Source: Paguma larvata
Taxonomy: Eukaryota; Chordata; Mammalia; Carnivora; Viverridae
Direction: 5' to 3'
Assembly: GCA_030068075.1 (NCBI GenBank)
Contig: CM057830.1
Span: forward strand, 28,242,247-28,306,246
DNA length: 64,000 nt
The position numbers were made by a program, and so were the translations under genes. The notes beneath the pieces were generated by a model that made no database searches, was not told the DNA's origin, and was given only the letters and a program-made list of their open reading frames with translations. Below are positions 36,573 through 46,795 of the stretch, piece by piece; position 1 is the stretch's first letter; each line of letters starts with the position of its first letter.

Positions 36573-37875
36573 CCAAAAGTCCTTTAGTGCCCTGCAGTGC
36601 AAGGTCCCTTGTTCACTAGAACCTGGTATTTCAGGGGTGTCTCCTCTGTGTGTTGTATGTACACTTTTGTTGTGGCTGAGCTACAGTTGCCCTAGTGCAG
36701 TCACCTCCAACAGTGCTCTTTGTTATGGGTGGAATATGGTCCCTTTGTTGTTAGTGGACAAGTCTGGGGCCGCTTTGGACCTTAGTTGGATCAGATTAGA
36801 TGTTTGCCAGAGCTGCAGTCACACAAAACTATATGGCATTCTACTGTGTTGTCCCCTGAAAAGCTTTCTTGAGTAGGCAGGGACTGCAGTCAGATTAGAT
36901 GTCTACCCTAAGCCCACTTCTAGGGCTGCAGAATTGGTGTCTGTGGTTAGCTTACCCTCTCCCCAAGGCAGGAGTCACTTTGGAGAATTTATTTCAGAGG
37001 GTGAGTTAGATGGGACAGATCCATAGTAGAATGTGCAGGTGAGGGGGCCAGTGTTAAAGAGGTTTGCACTGGTATGCTGTGGGAGGAGAACTGTAGCCTC
37101 TTTGGAGAACTACTAAGGATAGGTCCACAGGAGAATGTGGGGATGGGGTGTGCTCTTAGCAAGCTAGGTGTACAGTGTACACTGAGTGGGTTCCAGAAGT
37201 TGTCCTTATATCTAGGGCTGGGGGTTAGGGGAGAGAAATGGTGTTTGTCAGCTGTTTTGTTCTTTGAAAAATCTCCTAAAGATGTCTGCCTCTCCAGCAT
37301 ATGTTCTGAGATTAGTAAACCACCTCTCCTTCTAATATATTCCAGGCATTTTTTCAAACTGCTGCATCTATACTTTATCTCAGCAGGGCTGTATGTAATG
37401 CTGTCTCTTCAAGGGTGAGGACTCCGTTTCCTATTGCCTTCTGGCTCTCCCAGAACAGACTGCTGATTTATAAAGTTCCAACTGTTACGCCCCACAGATT
37501 TTAAAAACTCGAGAAGTTAAGCCCCTCTGGTTTTTAAAGCAAAATGTTATAGGGGTTCATATTCCCAGTGTGAGTCCCTCATGCCTGGGTGCCTGATGTG
37601 GGGTCTGCTCCTCTCTTCTTCTCTGTGCTTGTGTTGGCTTTCCTTCCTGTGGTCAGTCTGTGATTCACTTTGGTTCTAGACCGCATCTCTGCCCTTCTTA
37701 CCATTTTTGATGTGCCCTCTTATCTACATTTATCTGTGAAGAGTTCTGTCAGTCTTAGGGTCATTTTCTGGGTTATTTATACTGATGTGGGTGTCATCTA
37801 GGTATATCCCTAGGATGAAGTGAGCTTGAGATACTTCTACTCTACCATCTTCCCCTTGTTCCTAAATTTATTTTT

Positions 37876-38904
37876 AATAGCACACACTTTTTAGTAAAAT
37901 AAACATATCCCCAAATTTGACTGTAGCTGAATATCACAATGGGGGTTTTTACTGAGGCACCAGGACACAATACATATGATATCTTAAAGTGTGGTTGTCA
38001 TACCAAATTCAGATTTTCAAAGAAAATAAGAAGCTGAAAATTCACTAAAATTATCAAAAAATTGAGATTTTGAAGAGTAGATTTGTAAGGATATTTCTTT
38101 GGAGGAAGCTGTTGCCATGCTGTGGTCTTACTCATTGCCTCCCTACTAATCTCAAGATGTGGATGACTGAATCCTACCTCAAGCTTAAAAATAAGGATTT
38201 TAAGGGAGTCAGGATCCACATATATACTTCTTGAGGTTGTCAAGTGATAGTGGACTGGAGTATCACCACTGGTTAGGAAACCATGAAGGCAAGTAAGATA
38301 GGAAGGCAAGCTATTTGGTGGCAAAGCAAGGGAACTGCGGCTCTACTGGAATCAGCCTGTACTCTACAAGTTTGACAAGGGGAGGGAAGGTGTGAATATT
38401 TTCCATGATCCACAAGCAAGAGAGAAGTGGAGCTATCTTGATTCTTGCCCAAGAATCCCAAATAGGAGACTAAGAGGACTGATGAATGTGGATTCCAAGA
38501 GTCCACCAGAAACATTTGTTAACTACTGAAAGCTAAATTTATTTATTAGACCTATTGCATTAATGGAGAACACCTGTGGATCAAGGAAAGCTAAGTTTAC
38601 TAGACTTCTGTAGAACTCGAGAGGGTCTTAATACTGTCTCAGAAGAGAAGGCAGGAGAGAATATTTATAGGAGTTTAGAGTCTGGGTTTGTTGAATTTAA
38701 GGTTATCCTTCTGAATTGGGGAACTATTTAAGACAGGACATAGTTTATAATATGAAAACTTTGGATTGTCTTAGTCCACTCACAGTCATATATTCCAGGA
38801 AAAACAATGTCCTAAATCAAATAGGTAAGCTACTTTTTCTTATTCTCAGTTTGTGACCCTTTATGGCCATGTTGCCTAGGGCTGGGGTAGGTGGGAATAG
38901 GAAG
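37876..38904. other. Unassigned non-coding DNA
   Basis: One kilobase 5' of the L1. Minus-strand frames at 37998-38324 and 38273-38515 overlap and match no known family. No repeat recognised. Confidence 0.4.
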
Positions 38905-39060
38905 TCATTGAAAATAGGTATGGGTTTCCTTTTGGGGTGACATAAATGTTCTGAAATTAGATTATGGTGATAGTTGGACAACTATGTGAATAAGGTAAAA
39001 ATATCATGGAATTACACACTCTAACAGGGTGAACTTTATGATATGTGACAGATTAAATAT
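38905..39060 (+). mobile_element. L1M 3'-end fragment
   Basis: Sense L1M 3' terminus: 'TTTCCTTTTGGGGTGACATAA', 'ATTAGATTATGGTGATAGTTG', 'GGGTGAACTTTATGATATGTG' and a degraded tail. Confidence 0.75.
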
Positions 39061-40286
39061 GAGTGTGTTTATGTCTTTAAACATTTGTGAGGATAGTCAC
39101 GAATGAAAATACCAGCATGACACCTATTTTTTTTTCCAAAAACACAGTAAGTCCAATTTCAACTATACTTTTCTTTTGTGCTTTGTTAGGAGTTAACCAG
39201 AGAACGTCTATAGGGGAACAAAAGATTTTTGTGAAAGGGATTCAAATTCTACCAAAATTCTTCCTTTGGGAAAATTTAAAACGATTTAGAAAATCAAAGT
39301 CTAGTTTTTAAAGTGACCATATCTCAGAGTTTTCACACATGACGTATATTTTTTTCAGCAACAAATCTACCCAGAAATGGGGGGAAATCCCTCTCTTTTT
39401 TTGTATAATATTCTCTACGTAGCATGAGTTATTTTCAACAACACTACTGCCTCATTCTTTATAGAAACACACTTAATATTAAATGACAGATTACACGTGA
39501 GTCTATGTGTCCAAATGTCCACAAGGTAGCAACTACTGAAAGTCACTGGTTATCCCTGAAAAGGTCAACAAGTTAACTTAAGTCGTACAAGAAAAAGTTG
39601 ATAACTAATTTCAGTTACTTTTTTTGTGCTTCCTCAAGGGTTAACCAGTAAATCTTGGTGAGGGAAAATGATATTATGCTCATATCCCATTCCAGTAAAC
39701 AATGTTGTGAAGATTCTACCCTTTAAGATGGTAAGAGCACATACCTGAGTACATTTAAACCACAATATGTTGCAGTATGTTGAAAGCAAAGGAACCAGTG
39801 GATGGACTCCAGGTTTTCCTCAGGACACAGTGTGACACTTGAATATCTGGCAGAAAAACCAAGTGTGAATGTCATATCTCAATTGTTAGAAAGCCTGAAC
39901 ACTTTTCATTTTTAGATAGAAGACTGCTACTGGGAGGTCTAATATTTTCCTCCAGCACACTACAGGGTCACCTAGAATACCCCTGAAAGATATGTTCTGA
40001 ACTTTAGAGATAATGGGCCTGGAGGAAGCCTAGGTACAAAGTAGAGAAATTAAGGAGGCTGACACCATCAGCCTGTCAGATCCCTGGTGCCAGACCTCTT
40101 CCTTTCCCCAGCTTTCATATTCCCAAGAACTACCTCCATCAAAATATTATGCACCTCACTATAGAGTCCTGGCTCTGAGAGTTAAGAGACCCTATTTCTG
40201 TATAAGGAATTATGTCAGTGTCCAAGGCTGGCTTATGTGTCCACACTGCAACGTTGGTTTCCTCAGCAGAAATATAGCAACTCTTA
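39061..40286. other. Unassigned non-coding DNA
   Basis: 1.2 kb, no recognised repeat or gene. Confidence 0.4.
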
Positions 40287-40342
40287 ACAGACTAAAACAT
40301 GATCACATGAAACGACAATAAAGGGCACAACCAGGAGAACTT
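40287..40342 (+). repeat. Left arm of 56-bp inverted repeat
   Basis: Its reverse complement recurs at 40804-40859 with 55 of 56 bases matching (the single difference is 40324 versus 40822 or the adjacent base). The arm lies in ordinary complex sequence, so this is probably the source copy. Confidence 0.95.
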
Positions 40343-40718
40343 CTCTGAAGGTTTCACAATTGTGTATTTTACAAACCATGAATTAACCCCATGACTGATT
40401 AAAGTGGAGAATTGACCTCTGTGGAGTGCCCAATTCAAAGCCACCAGCACAAGGGTGCTTCCTAAGTGGTTACTGGGTTTTGACACTTTTAACACTAATG
40501 AGAACCAAAAGGTAGACAGTGAGCTATTACTGGACTACTTTTACTATGCCAATCAGCAGTCATTAATGTATGCACTAAGAAAATGAACCTTCCACCCCAG
40601 GGCTACATATGAATTCATAACAACTTGCTCATCTTGAGATCACTCTGCTATTTTATTATCCTGATCATTTAGTTTCTCACATTGGAGTGATTTTCCAGAC
40701 AAAACTTTGCCTCTTCGG

Positions 40719-40720
<2 letters not shown>

Positions 40721-40771
<51 letters not shown>

Positions 40772-40874
40772 TATATACATATACATATATATATATATAT
40801 ATAAAGTTCTCCTGGTTGTGTCCTTTATTGTCGTTTCATGTGATCATGTTTTAGTCTGTATATATACATATATA

Positions 40875-40906
<32 letters not shown>

Positions 40907-40990
40907 CACATACACACATATACATACATATATACATAGATGTATAAATTATATATGTATACATATTTATGTGTGTGTGTTTATATATCC
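40721..40990. repeat. (AT)n/(GT)n microsatellite with internal insert
   Basis: Alternating AT and ATAC/GTGT units at 40721-40803 and 40860-40990. Non-repetitive sequence at 40804-40859, which is the right arm of the inverted repeat, separates them. Frames called across it (IYIYIY-type) are artefacts. Confidence 0.95.
40804..40859 (-). repeat. Right arm of 56-bp inverted repeat
   Basis: Inverted copy of 40287-40342, bounded on both sides directly by AT repeat. It carries no TSD, tail or known mobile-element sequence. Confidence 0.95.
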
Positions 40991-41009
40991 TCCTCAATTG
41001 ATATGCTGT

Positions 41010-41215
41010 AGAGCATGGTTTGCCAACCTCAGTGGTATCACTGACATCTGGGGCCAGATATTTTTTTGTTTTGAGGACACATTGTGTCCTGTATATTGTA
41101 GAATGTATCCCTGCTAGTAGTATACCTGTTCTCTACACTCTAGATACCACTTGAACACACACCCTCCCCAGTCGTGAGAACTAAAATGCCAAATGTCCCC
41201 AGGGGAGCAATGGAA
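41010..41215 (+). mobile_element. MER20 hAT-Charlie relic
   Basis: 'TTGCCAACCTCAGTGGTATCA' start, 'ACATTGTGTCCTGTATATTG', 'TCTACACTCTAGATACCA' and 'CCAAATGTCCCCAGGGG' follow the MER20 consensus. There is a small internal deletion before the last phrase. MER20 is a non-autonomous DNA transposon. Confidence 0.8.
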
Positions 41216-41509
41216 CATGAATACACAACTAGTCACCAAAAAAAAAAAAATGCTGCATAAATTAGCAGTAAATAATTATTACTTATTTTTGCTATGTAAT
41301 ACTTCCTTGACAGATTTGAAACTAACCCTGGTTGTGGGTATATTTTGAAATTGACTTACCAGACTATATTAAGCATTTTTTTTCAATCATTCACATTTGA
41401 TCAGCTTCTTCTCTCATCTCTTCACTTCTAAAGCCTTTATAATGGGGTTGATTGCTTGTACCTTGAACTTGGCAGAGGGAAATTGCCAAGGGAATAGAGC
41501 CTCCTAGAG

Positions 41510-41665
41510 TAGTGAGCTTCAAACTTTATCATACGTGAATATCACCTGGAAAATCTTGTTAAAAGTCATGCTCTGATTATCAGTGTTTGGGGTGAGATTC
41601 GAGATTCTTAATTTCTAACAACTCCCATGTGATGGTCCTGGGAGCACACTGACAGTTGCAGGATG
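41510..41665. mobile_element. MER5A-like hAT-Charlie relic
   Basis: 'GTGAGCTTCAAACTTTATCA', 'AATATCACCTGGAAAATCTTG' and 'AACAACTCCCATGTGATGG' match the MER5A order. Confidence 0.75.
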
Positions 41666-41849
41666 CTAGCATACTAGTGGTAGAACTGGGCATGGATATA
41701 ATCAGATATTGCTCCTGCCTTATTATAATCATCAATATGCCCCCATGGAAATATTTTCCTTTGCTGCTTCTGAAAGAACAATTTCTAACTTAATTCTGTT
41801 CTATCCATTAGAGAAAATGTACTGGCATTGAAAGGGCTGAAAGGGACAG

Positions 41850-41985
41850 TAATCCCCACCTTTGGCTGCACATTAGAATCATCTGAGTCTTTTGAAATTC
41901 CCACTGTCTAGACCACTTCCCAGGCCAATTAAATCTGAATATCGGGGAGGGGGAGGCCCACATATCTATTTGTTATAAAGCTCTG
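41850..41985. mobile_element. MER5A-like hAT-Charlie relic
   Basis: 'GGCTGCACATTAGAATCATCT', 'CCCAGGCCAATTAAATCTGAA' and the flanking order match MER5A. It is followed almost directly by the start of a truncated L1. Confidence 0.7.
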
Positions 41986-42119
41986 CAGGTCACTGTCATT
42001 AATAAAAGGAAGGATCAGAACCACATGATCATTTCAATAGATGCAGAAAAGGCATTTAAAAAAGTACGCCATCCATTCATGATAAAAATCCTCAAGAGAG
42101 TAGGTTTAGAGGAAATATA

Positions 42120-44060
42120 CCTCAACATAATAAGGACCACCTATGAAAACCCACAGCTAACATCATACTCAATGGTGAAAAACTGCAAGCTTTCCCCTTA
42201 AGATCAGGAACAAGACAAGGATGTCCATTCTCACCACTTTTATTTAACATAGTAGTTGAAGTCCTAGTCACTACACTCAGACAAGGAAAAGAAATAAAAG
42301 GCATCCAAATAGGTAATGAAGAAGTAGAACTTTGGCTATTTGCAGATGACATGGTCCTATACATAGAAAACCGTAAAGACTCCACCAAAAAACTAGTAGA
42401 ACTGATAAATGAATTCAGTGATGTCACAAGATACAAAATTTACAGAAATCTGTTGCATTTCTATATACTAATAAAGTAGCAGAAAGAGAAATTAAGAATC
42501 TCATTTACAGTTGAACCAAAAAGAATAAAATACCTAGGAATGAACTTAACCAAGGAGATTAAAGACTTATACTCTGAAAACTGTAAAACAATGATGAAGG
42601 AAATTGAATATGACACAAAGACATTCTATGCTCATAGATTGGAAGAACAAATATTGTTTTTTTTAACTTTCATTTATTTCTGAGAGACACAGAGACAGAA
42701 TATGAGCAGGGGAAGGGCAGAGAGAGAGGGAGATACAGAATCTGAAGCAGGCTCCAGGCTCTGAGCTGTCAGCACAGAGCCCGACGTGGGGCTCGAACTC
42801 ACAGACCGTGAGATCATGACCTGAGCCAAAGTCGGCTGCTTAACCAATTGAGCCACCCAGGCGCCCCAAGAAGAACAAATATTGTTAAAATGCCCATACT
42901 ACCCAAAGCAATCTACAGATTTAATGCAATCCCTATAAAAATACTGATGGCATTTTTCACAAGACCAGAACAAATAACCCTAAAATGTGTATATAACCAC
43001 AAAAGACCCCAAATAGCCAAAGTATTCTTGAATAAAGAACAAATCCGAAGATAACAAAATTGCTTACTTCATGATATACTACAAAGCTGTAGTAATCAAA
43101 ACAGTATGGTACTAGCACAAAAATAGACACATAGATCAATGGAACAGAATAGAAAGTCCAGAAATAAATCCATGATTATACAGTCAATTAATCAACAACA
43201 GAAGAGCCAAGAGTATGTAATGAGAAAAAGATGGTCTCTTCAAATGGTATTGAGAAAACTGGACAACTTTCTTACAGCATACACAAAAATAAACTCAGAG
43301 AAGTTTACAGACCTAAATGCGAGACCTGAAACCATAAAATTCCTAGAAGAAATCATAGGCAACAGTATCTTTGACATCAGTCATAGAAACATTTTTCTAG
43401 ATATATCCCCTTTGGCAAGGGAAACAAAAGCAAAAATAAACCACTGGGACTACACCAAAGTAGAAAGCTTTTGCATAGCAAAGGAAGGTGTCATCAAAAC
43501 AAAAAGCCCACAGAGTGGGAAATGATATTTGCAAATTCATATCTGATAATAGGTTAATATCTAAAATACATAAAAATATTATACAACTCAACACCAAAAG
43601 ACTAAATAATTTGATTAAAAATGACCAAAAGACATCAACAGCTATTTCTCCAAAGAAGACATACACATGGCCAACAGATACACGAAAAGATGCTCAACAT
43701 CACTCATCATTAGGGAAATGCAAATCAAAACTATAGTGAGATATCACTTCAAACCTGTCAGGATGACTAAAATCAACAACACAATAAACAACAGGTGTGG
43801 TGAGGATGTGGCCAAAAAAAAAAAAGGAACGCTTATGTATTGTTGGTGGGAATGCAAACTGGTACAGTCACTGTGGAGAACAGTGTAGTGGTTCCTCAAA
43901 CAATTAAAAACAGAATTATCATGAGATCCAGTAATTCCACTACTGGGTATTTACCCCAACAATAATTGCAGCATGATTTATAATACCCAGGATATGGAAG
44001 TAACCCAACTACCCATTGACAGATAAATGGATAAAGAAGATATGATGTTTTTACAATGCA
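42120..44060 (+). pseudogene. L1 ORF2 C-terminal relic
   Basis: Reverse-transcriptase palm region with the LFADDMVLY block (42336-42362), interrupted by a SINE. It continues in the 128-codon open segment 43139-43525, with LNARPETIKFLEE and SPLARETKAKINHWDY, which is typical of the ORF2 C-terminal half. The endonuclease domain is missing because of 5' truncation. Confidence 0.8.
42659..42869 (-). mobile_element. SINEC inside L1
   Basis: Minus-strand SINE, close to consensus, with CCACCCAGGCGCCCC at its head end. Flanked by a perfect 17-bp TSD GAAGAACAAATATTGTT at 42642-42658 and 42870-42886. The TSD is L1 sequence, so the SINE is younger than the L1. Confidence 0.97.
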
Positions 44061-44425
44061 TTGTTACTCAGACATAATAAAGAATGGAATCTTGCCATTT
44101 GAAACAACATGGTTGGATCTAGAGGGTATAATGCTAAGTGAAATAAGTCAGAGAAAGACAAATTCCGTATGTTAAACTCATGTGTGGAATTTAAGAAACA
44201 AAAGAAATTTTAAAAAGACACAAGAAAACAGACTCTTAACTATAGAGAACAAACTGATAATTACCAGAGAGGAGATGAATGGGAGGGTGGGTGAAATAGG
44301 TGAAGAGATTTAAGAGTATACTTACTGTGATGAGTACTAAGTTTTATATGAAAGTGTTGAATCACTATATTGTATGCCTGAAACTAATATAACACTGTAT
44401 GTTAATTATACTGGCATTAAAAGAC

Positions 44426-45249
44426 AAGAAAGAAAGAAGAAGGAAAAAAGGATAGATCCCTCAGAAGATTGTTGTGAAGTGTTAATTTGGTTTTGGAAGT
44501 AAAGGTCTTAGTGCATTAAGAGAAAAAAGAAAATATTGAAAAGTGTCACAAGTGAGAAAATACATTTTCTGTTGAATAACCATTTCCAATGAATGCTAAC
44601 AGGGAAATAAGCAAGCACTGTGTGGGTGTGCATGTGTGGGGGGTGTCTGAGAGAGGTGGGTGTGTAGAGGGAATTGATTAAAGACAAAGAGCATGCATGA
44701 GTTTCTTATACACAGACTACTAGAGTTTAGGGGATAACTAATAGTTTGAATGATATCATTTAGCATTTATGTTCGAAGGATCTATTGTACAATAAGGAAG
44801 AATTACCTTACAATTGAAAGGCAAATACCCAACCCAACCAACCAACCAGCAAAACAAACAGCCTCCTAAGAGCTCAGTATAAATCAAGTATAATTTGGTG
44901 ACTGAGAAACTCTTAGGCTACTACCATAATATAAATTATATAAGTTTTGTTGACTATCTCCTGGCATTAGAATTGGAGTAGTGATTCGCTAGGAAAATGC
45001 TGAAAGGAGTTTTATTTCTATTACCATGAATGTGTTGCTTCTGTTTTATCAATGTATAGGAGCTCATACTTCATGTGTTTCTGCCATCACTGAGTCCAAA
45101 AACATCTTTATACAGAGTATGAATTCTCCAAAAATATTAAAATATTGTGCAAATATTTTTCGGAAAATGAACAACACAGATCCAAAGTTGTGGCCTAAAG
45201 TGTGTATTTTCTTACCCATCATGAACTCAGTACCTTATTCATCTTTAAA
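44426..45249. other. Unassigned non-coding DNA
   Basis: Contains a short (AACC)n run at 44828-44850. An 82-codon plus-strand frame (45026-45274) is not recognisable. Confidence 0.4.
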
Positions 45250-45449
45250 AAATTTATTTTTGTTAATTTTTTAATGTTTAATTTTGAGAGAGAGCACGAG
45301 AGAGGGGAGAGGCACAGAATCTGAAGCAGGCTTCAGGCTTCGAGTTGTCAACAGAGAGCCCGATGCCAGGCTCTAACACATGGACCCCGCAAGATCATGA
45401 CCTGAGCCGAAGTCAGGCGCATAACTGAGTTAGCCACCCAGGCGCCCCT
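45250..45449 (-). mobile_element. SINEC, tandem copy A
   Basis: Minus-strand SINE with head complement CCACCCAGGCGCCCCT ending at 45449. It directly abuts a second copy in the same orientation. Confidence 0.92.
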
Positions 45450-45661
45450 ATTATTATTTTTTAATGTTTATTTTTATTTTTGAGAGAGTGGGAAAGAGCA
45501 CCAGTGGGCCAGGGGCAGAGAGGGAGACACAGAATCCGAAGCAGGCTCCAGCCTCTGAGCTGTCAGCACAGAGCCTGACAGGGGTCTTGAACTCATGAAC
45601 CATGAGTTCATGACCAGGGCCGAAGTCAGACCCTTAAACAACTGAGCCACCCAGGCGCCCC
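45450..45661 (-). mobile_element. SINEC, tandem copy B
   Basis: Minus-strand SINE with tail side TTATTATTTTTTAATG at 45450 and head complement ending at 45661. The shared outer flanks (TTTAAAAAATTTAT near 45244 and CTAAAAATATATTTT at 45661) resemble a decayed TSD for the pair. Confidence 0.92.
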
Positions 45662-46619
45662 TAAAAATATATTTTAAAATATGAATATATTTTCTGATGA
45701 TTCAAAGAAAACTATTACTTCTCATTAGAAAAAAAAAACTTTCTGTTTACAGAAGAAAATAACCATTAAGCCGAGGAAACTGATTGTATTTTAGAAGCAG
45801 TATGAAATTGGAGGAAATGGTTTAGTGAGTGATTACACCATGAAAACCTGAACATCCTATTATGGGAACTAGCAAACAGCTCTTACTGCCACTCGTAACT
45901 ATATGTTTATGAGGAGTTGTTTTCATCTATTTTTGAAGGTAGATAAATGTGTTTTCATTATTTTGTTGAGCTGGTTTCCTAATTTCATAAGTACAGGGTG
46001 AGATCACCAATGACTACTGGATGATATATACAAAAATGGAAGAGAAGATACAAAAAGGATGAGGAATAGGAAAATTTGAGGCTGAGAAGCCTAAGCCCAT
46101 GATGAGATTATTATAAAAAAATAATAGCTTTACCAGTTTTGAGCAACCATTATTTCCAGACACAAAGCCAAGTGTCGCTTTCCTTCCTTATTCTGATAAG
46201 CATAATCTCATTAAATGCTGCCTATACTATCTCCCCAATGCAAGGATCCTGTGTTTACAAGAGTGTAAATTATCCTAGATGCTTTTTCAGACAAAAGAAA
46301 TAGGCTGTCTTTAAAAAAAAAAACTGTATTATAGACAGATGTTTCTAATACTGATGAAAGAATAACTGATCACCAGTGAAATATCTCAAAGTTAAATTGA
46401 CAAATAATTAAATGATTATAAAAACTGGTTATAAAATCTACAAATAATTAAAATTAACTGTGTGTTAGAAGTATATTCCTAAATCACAGGGCTTAGGAGA
46501 AATTATCTATGTATCCCAATGAGGAGCAGAAAAAGACATTCTCCATCCATGTTACTTCAGTGAGTTCACCAATGTGCAACGTGAGGTTGGAGATGGGAAA
46601 GTGATGCACTAGCATGCAA
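45662..46619. other. Unassigned non-coding DNA
   Basis: AT-rich, no recognised element. Confidence 0.4.
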
Positions 46620-46795
46620 GGCAGCCTCGTGAGGCACATGGATCACTGAACTAAAAGTCAGGAGTTCTTGATACTTGATATTTGACTTTGGGGAAATTAT
46701 CTTCCCCAATTTGAGCCTTAGTTTTCTTATTCATAAAGAAGTTTGAATAAATGATGATTGAGGTCTCTTTTGGCTCCAAAGTACTGACTAAATAA
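46620..46795 (-). mobile_element. MIR SINE fragment
   Basis: Antisense MIR: 'CTGAACTAAAAGTCAGGAGT', 'GAGCCTTAGTTTTCTTATTC', 'TTGAGGTCTCTTTTGGCTCC' in consensus order. Confidence 0.6.

Larger units (their letters stand above)
30735..37862 (-). mobile_element. Near full-length L1 LINE
   Basis: A carnivore L1 in minus orientation running from its 5' terminus near 37862 (GGGAAGATGGTAGAGTAGAA in the element's sense) to its 3' UTR and tail near 30735. The order is 5' UTR (about 36441-37862), ORF1 start at 36440, ORF2 (about 35200 to 31000) and 3' UTR. ORF2 is broken by many stops and frameshifts, so it cannot be autonomous. A 289-bp L1 3' end is nested at 34320-34608 and a (TG)n tract lies at 33173-33205. 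A possible decayed TSD is AAACTTATTCTTT (30726-30738) versus AAATTTATTTTTA (37863-37875). Confidence 0.88.
41995..44425 (+). mobile_element. 5'-truncated L1 LINE
   Basis: Sense L1 beginning inside ORF2 ('CAGAACCACATGATCATTTC') and ending after the 3' UTR with an A-rich tail near 44425. ORF2 palm-domain sequence is present, including FADD at 42339-42350. The C-terminal ORF2 region gives an open stretch at 43139-43525. Frameshifts and stops elsewhere make it dead. A SINE interrupts it at 42659-42869. Confidence 0.9.

Noticed and set aside
36989..37357. 122-codon minus-strand frame
   Set aside because: Lies in the L1 5' UTR in sense orientation; no ORF1 or ORF2 similarity, likely chance.
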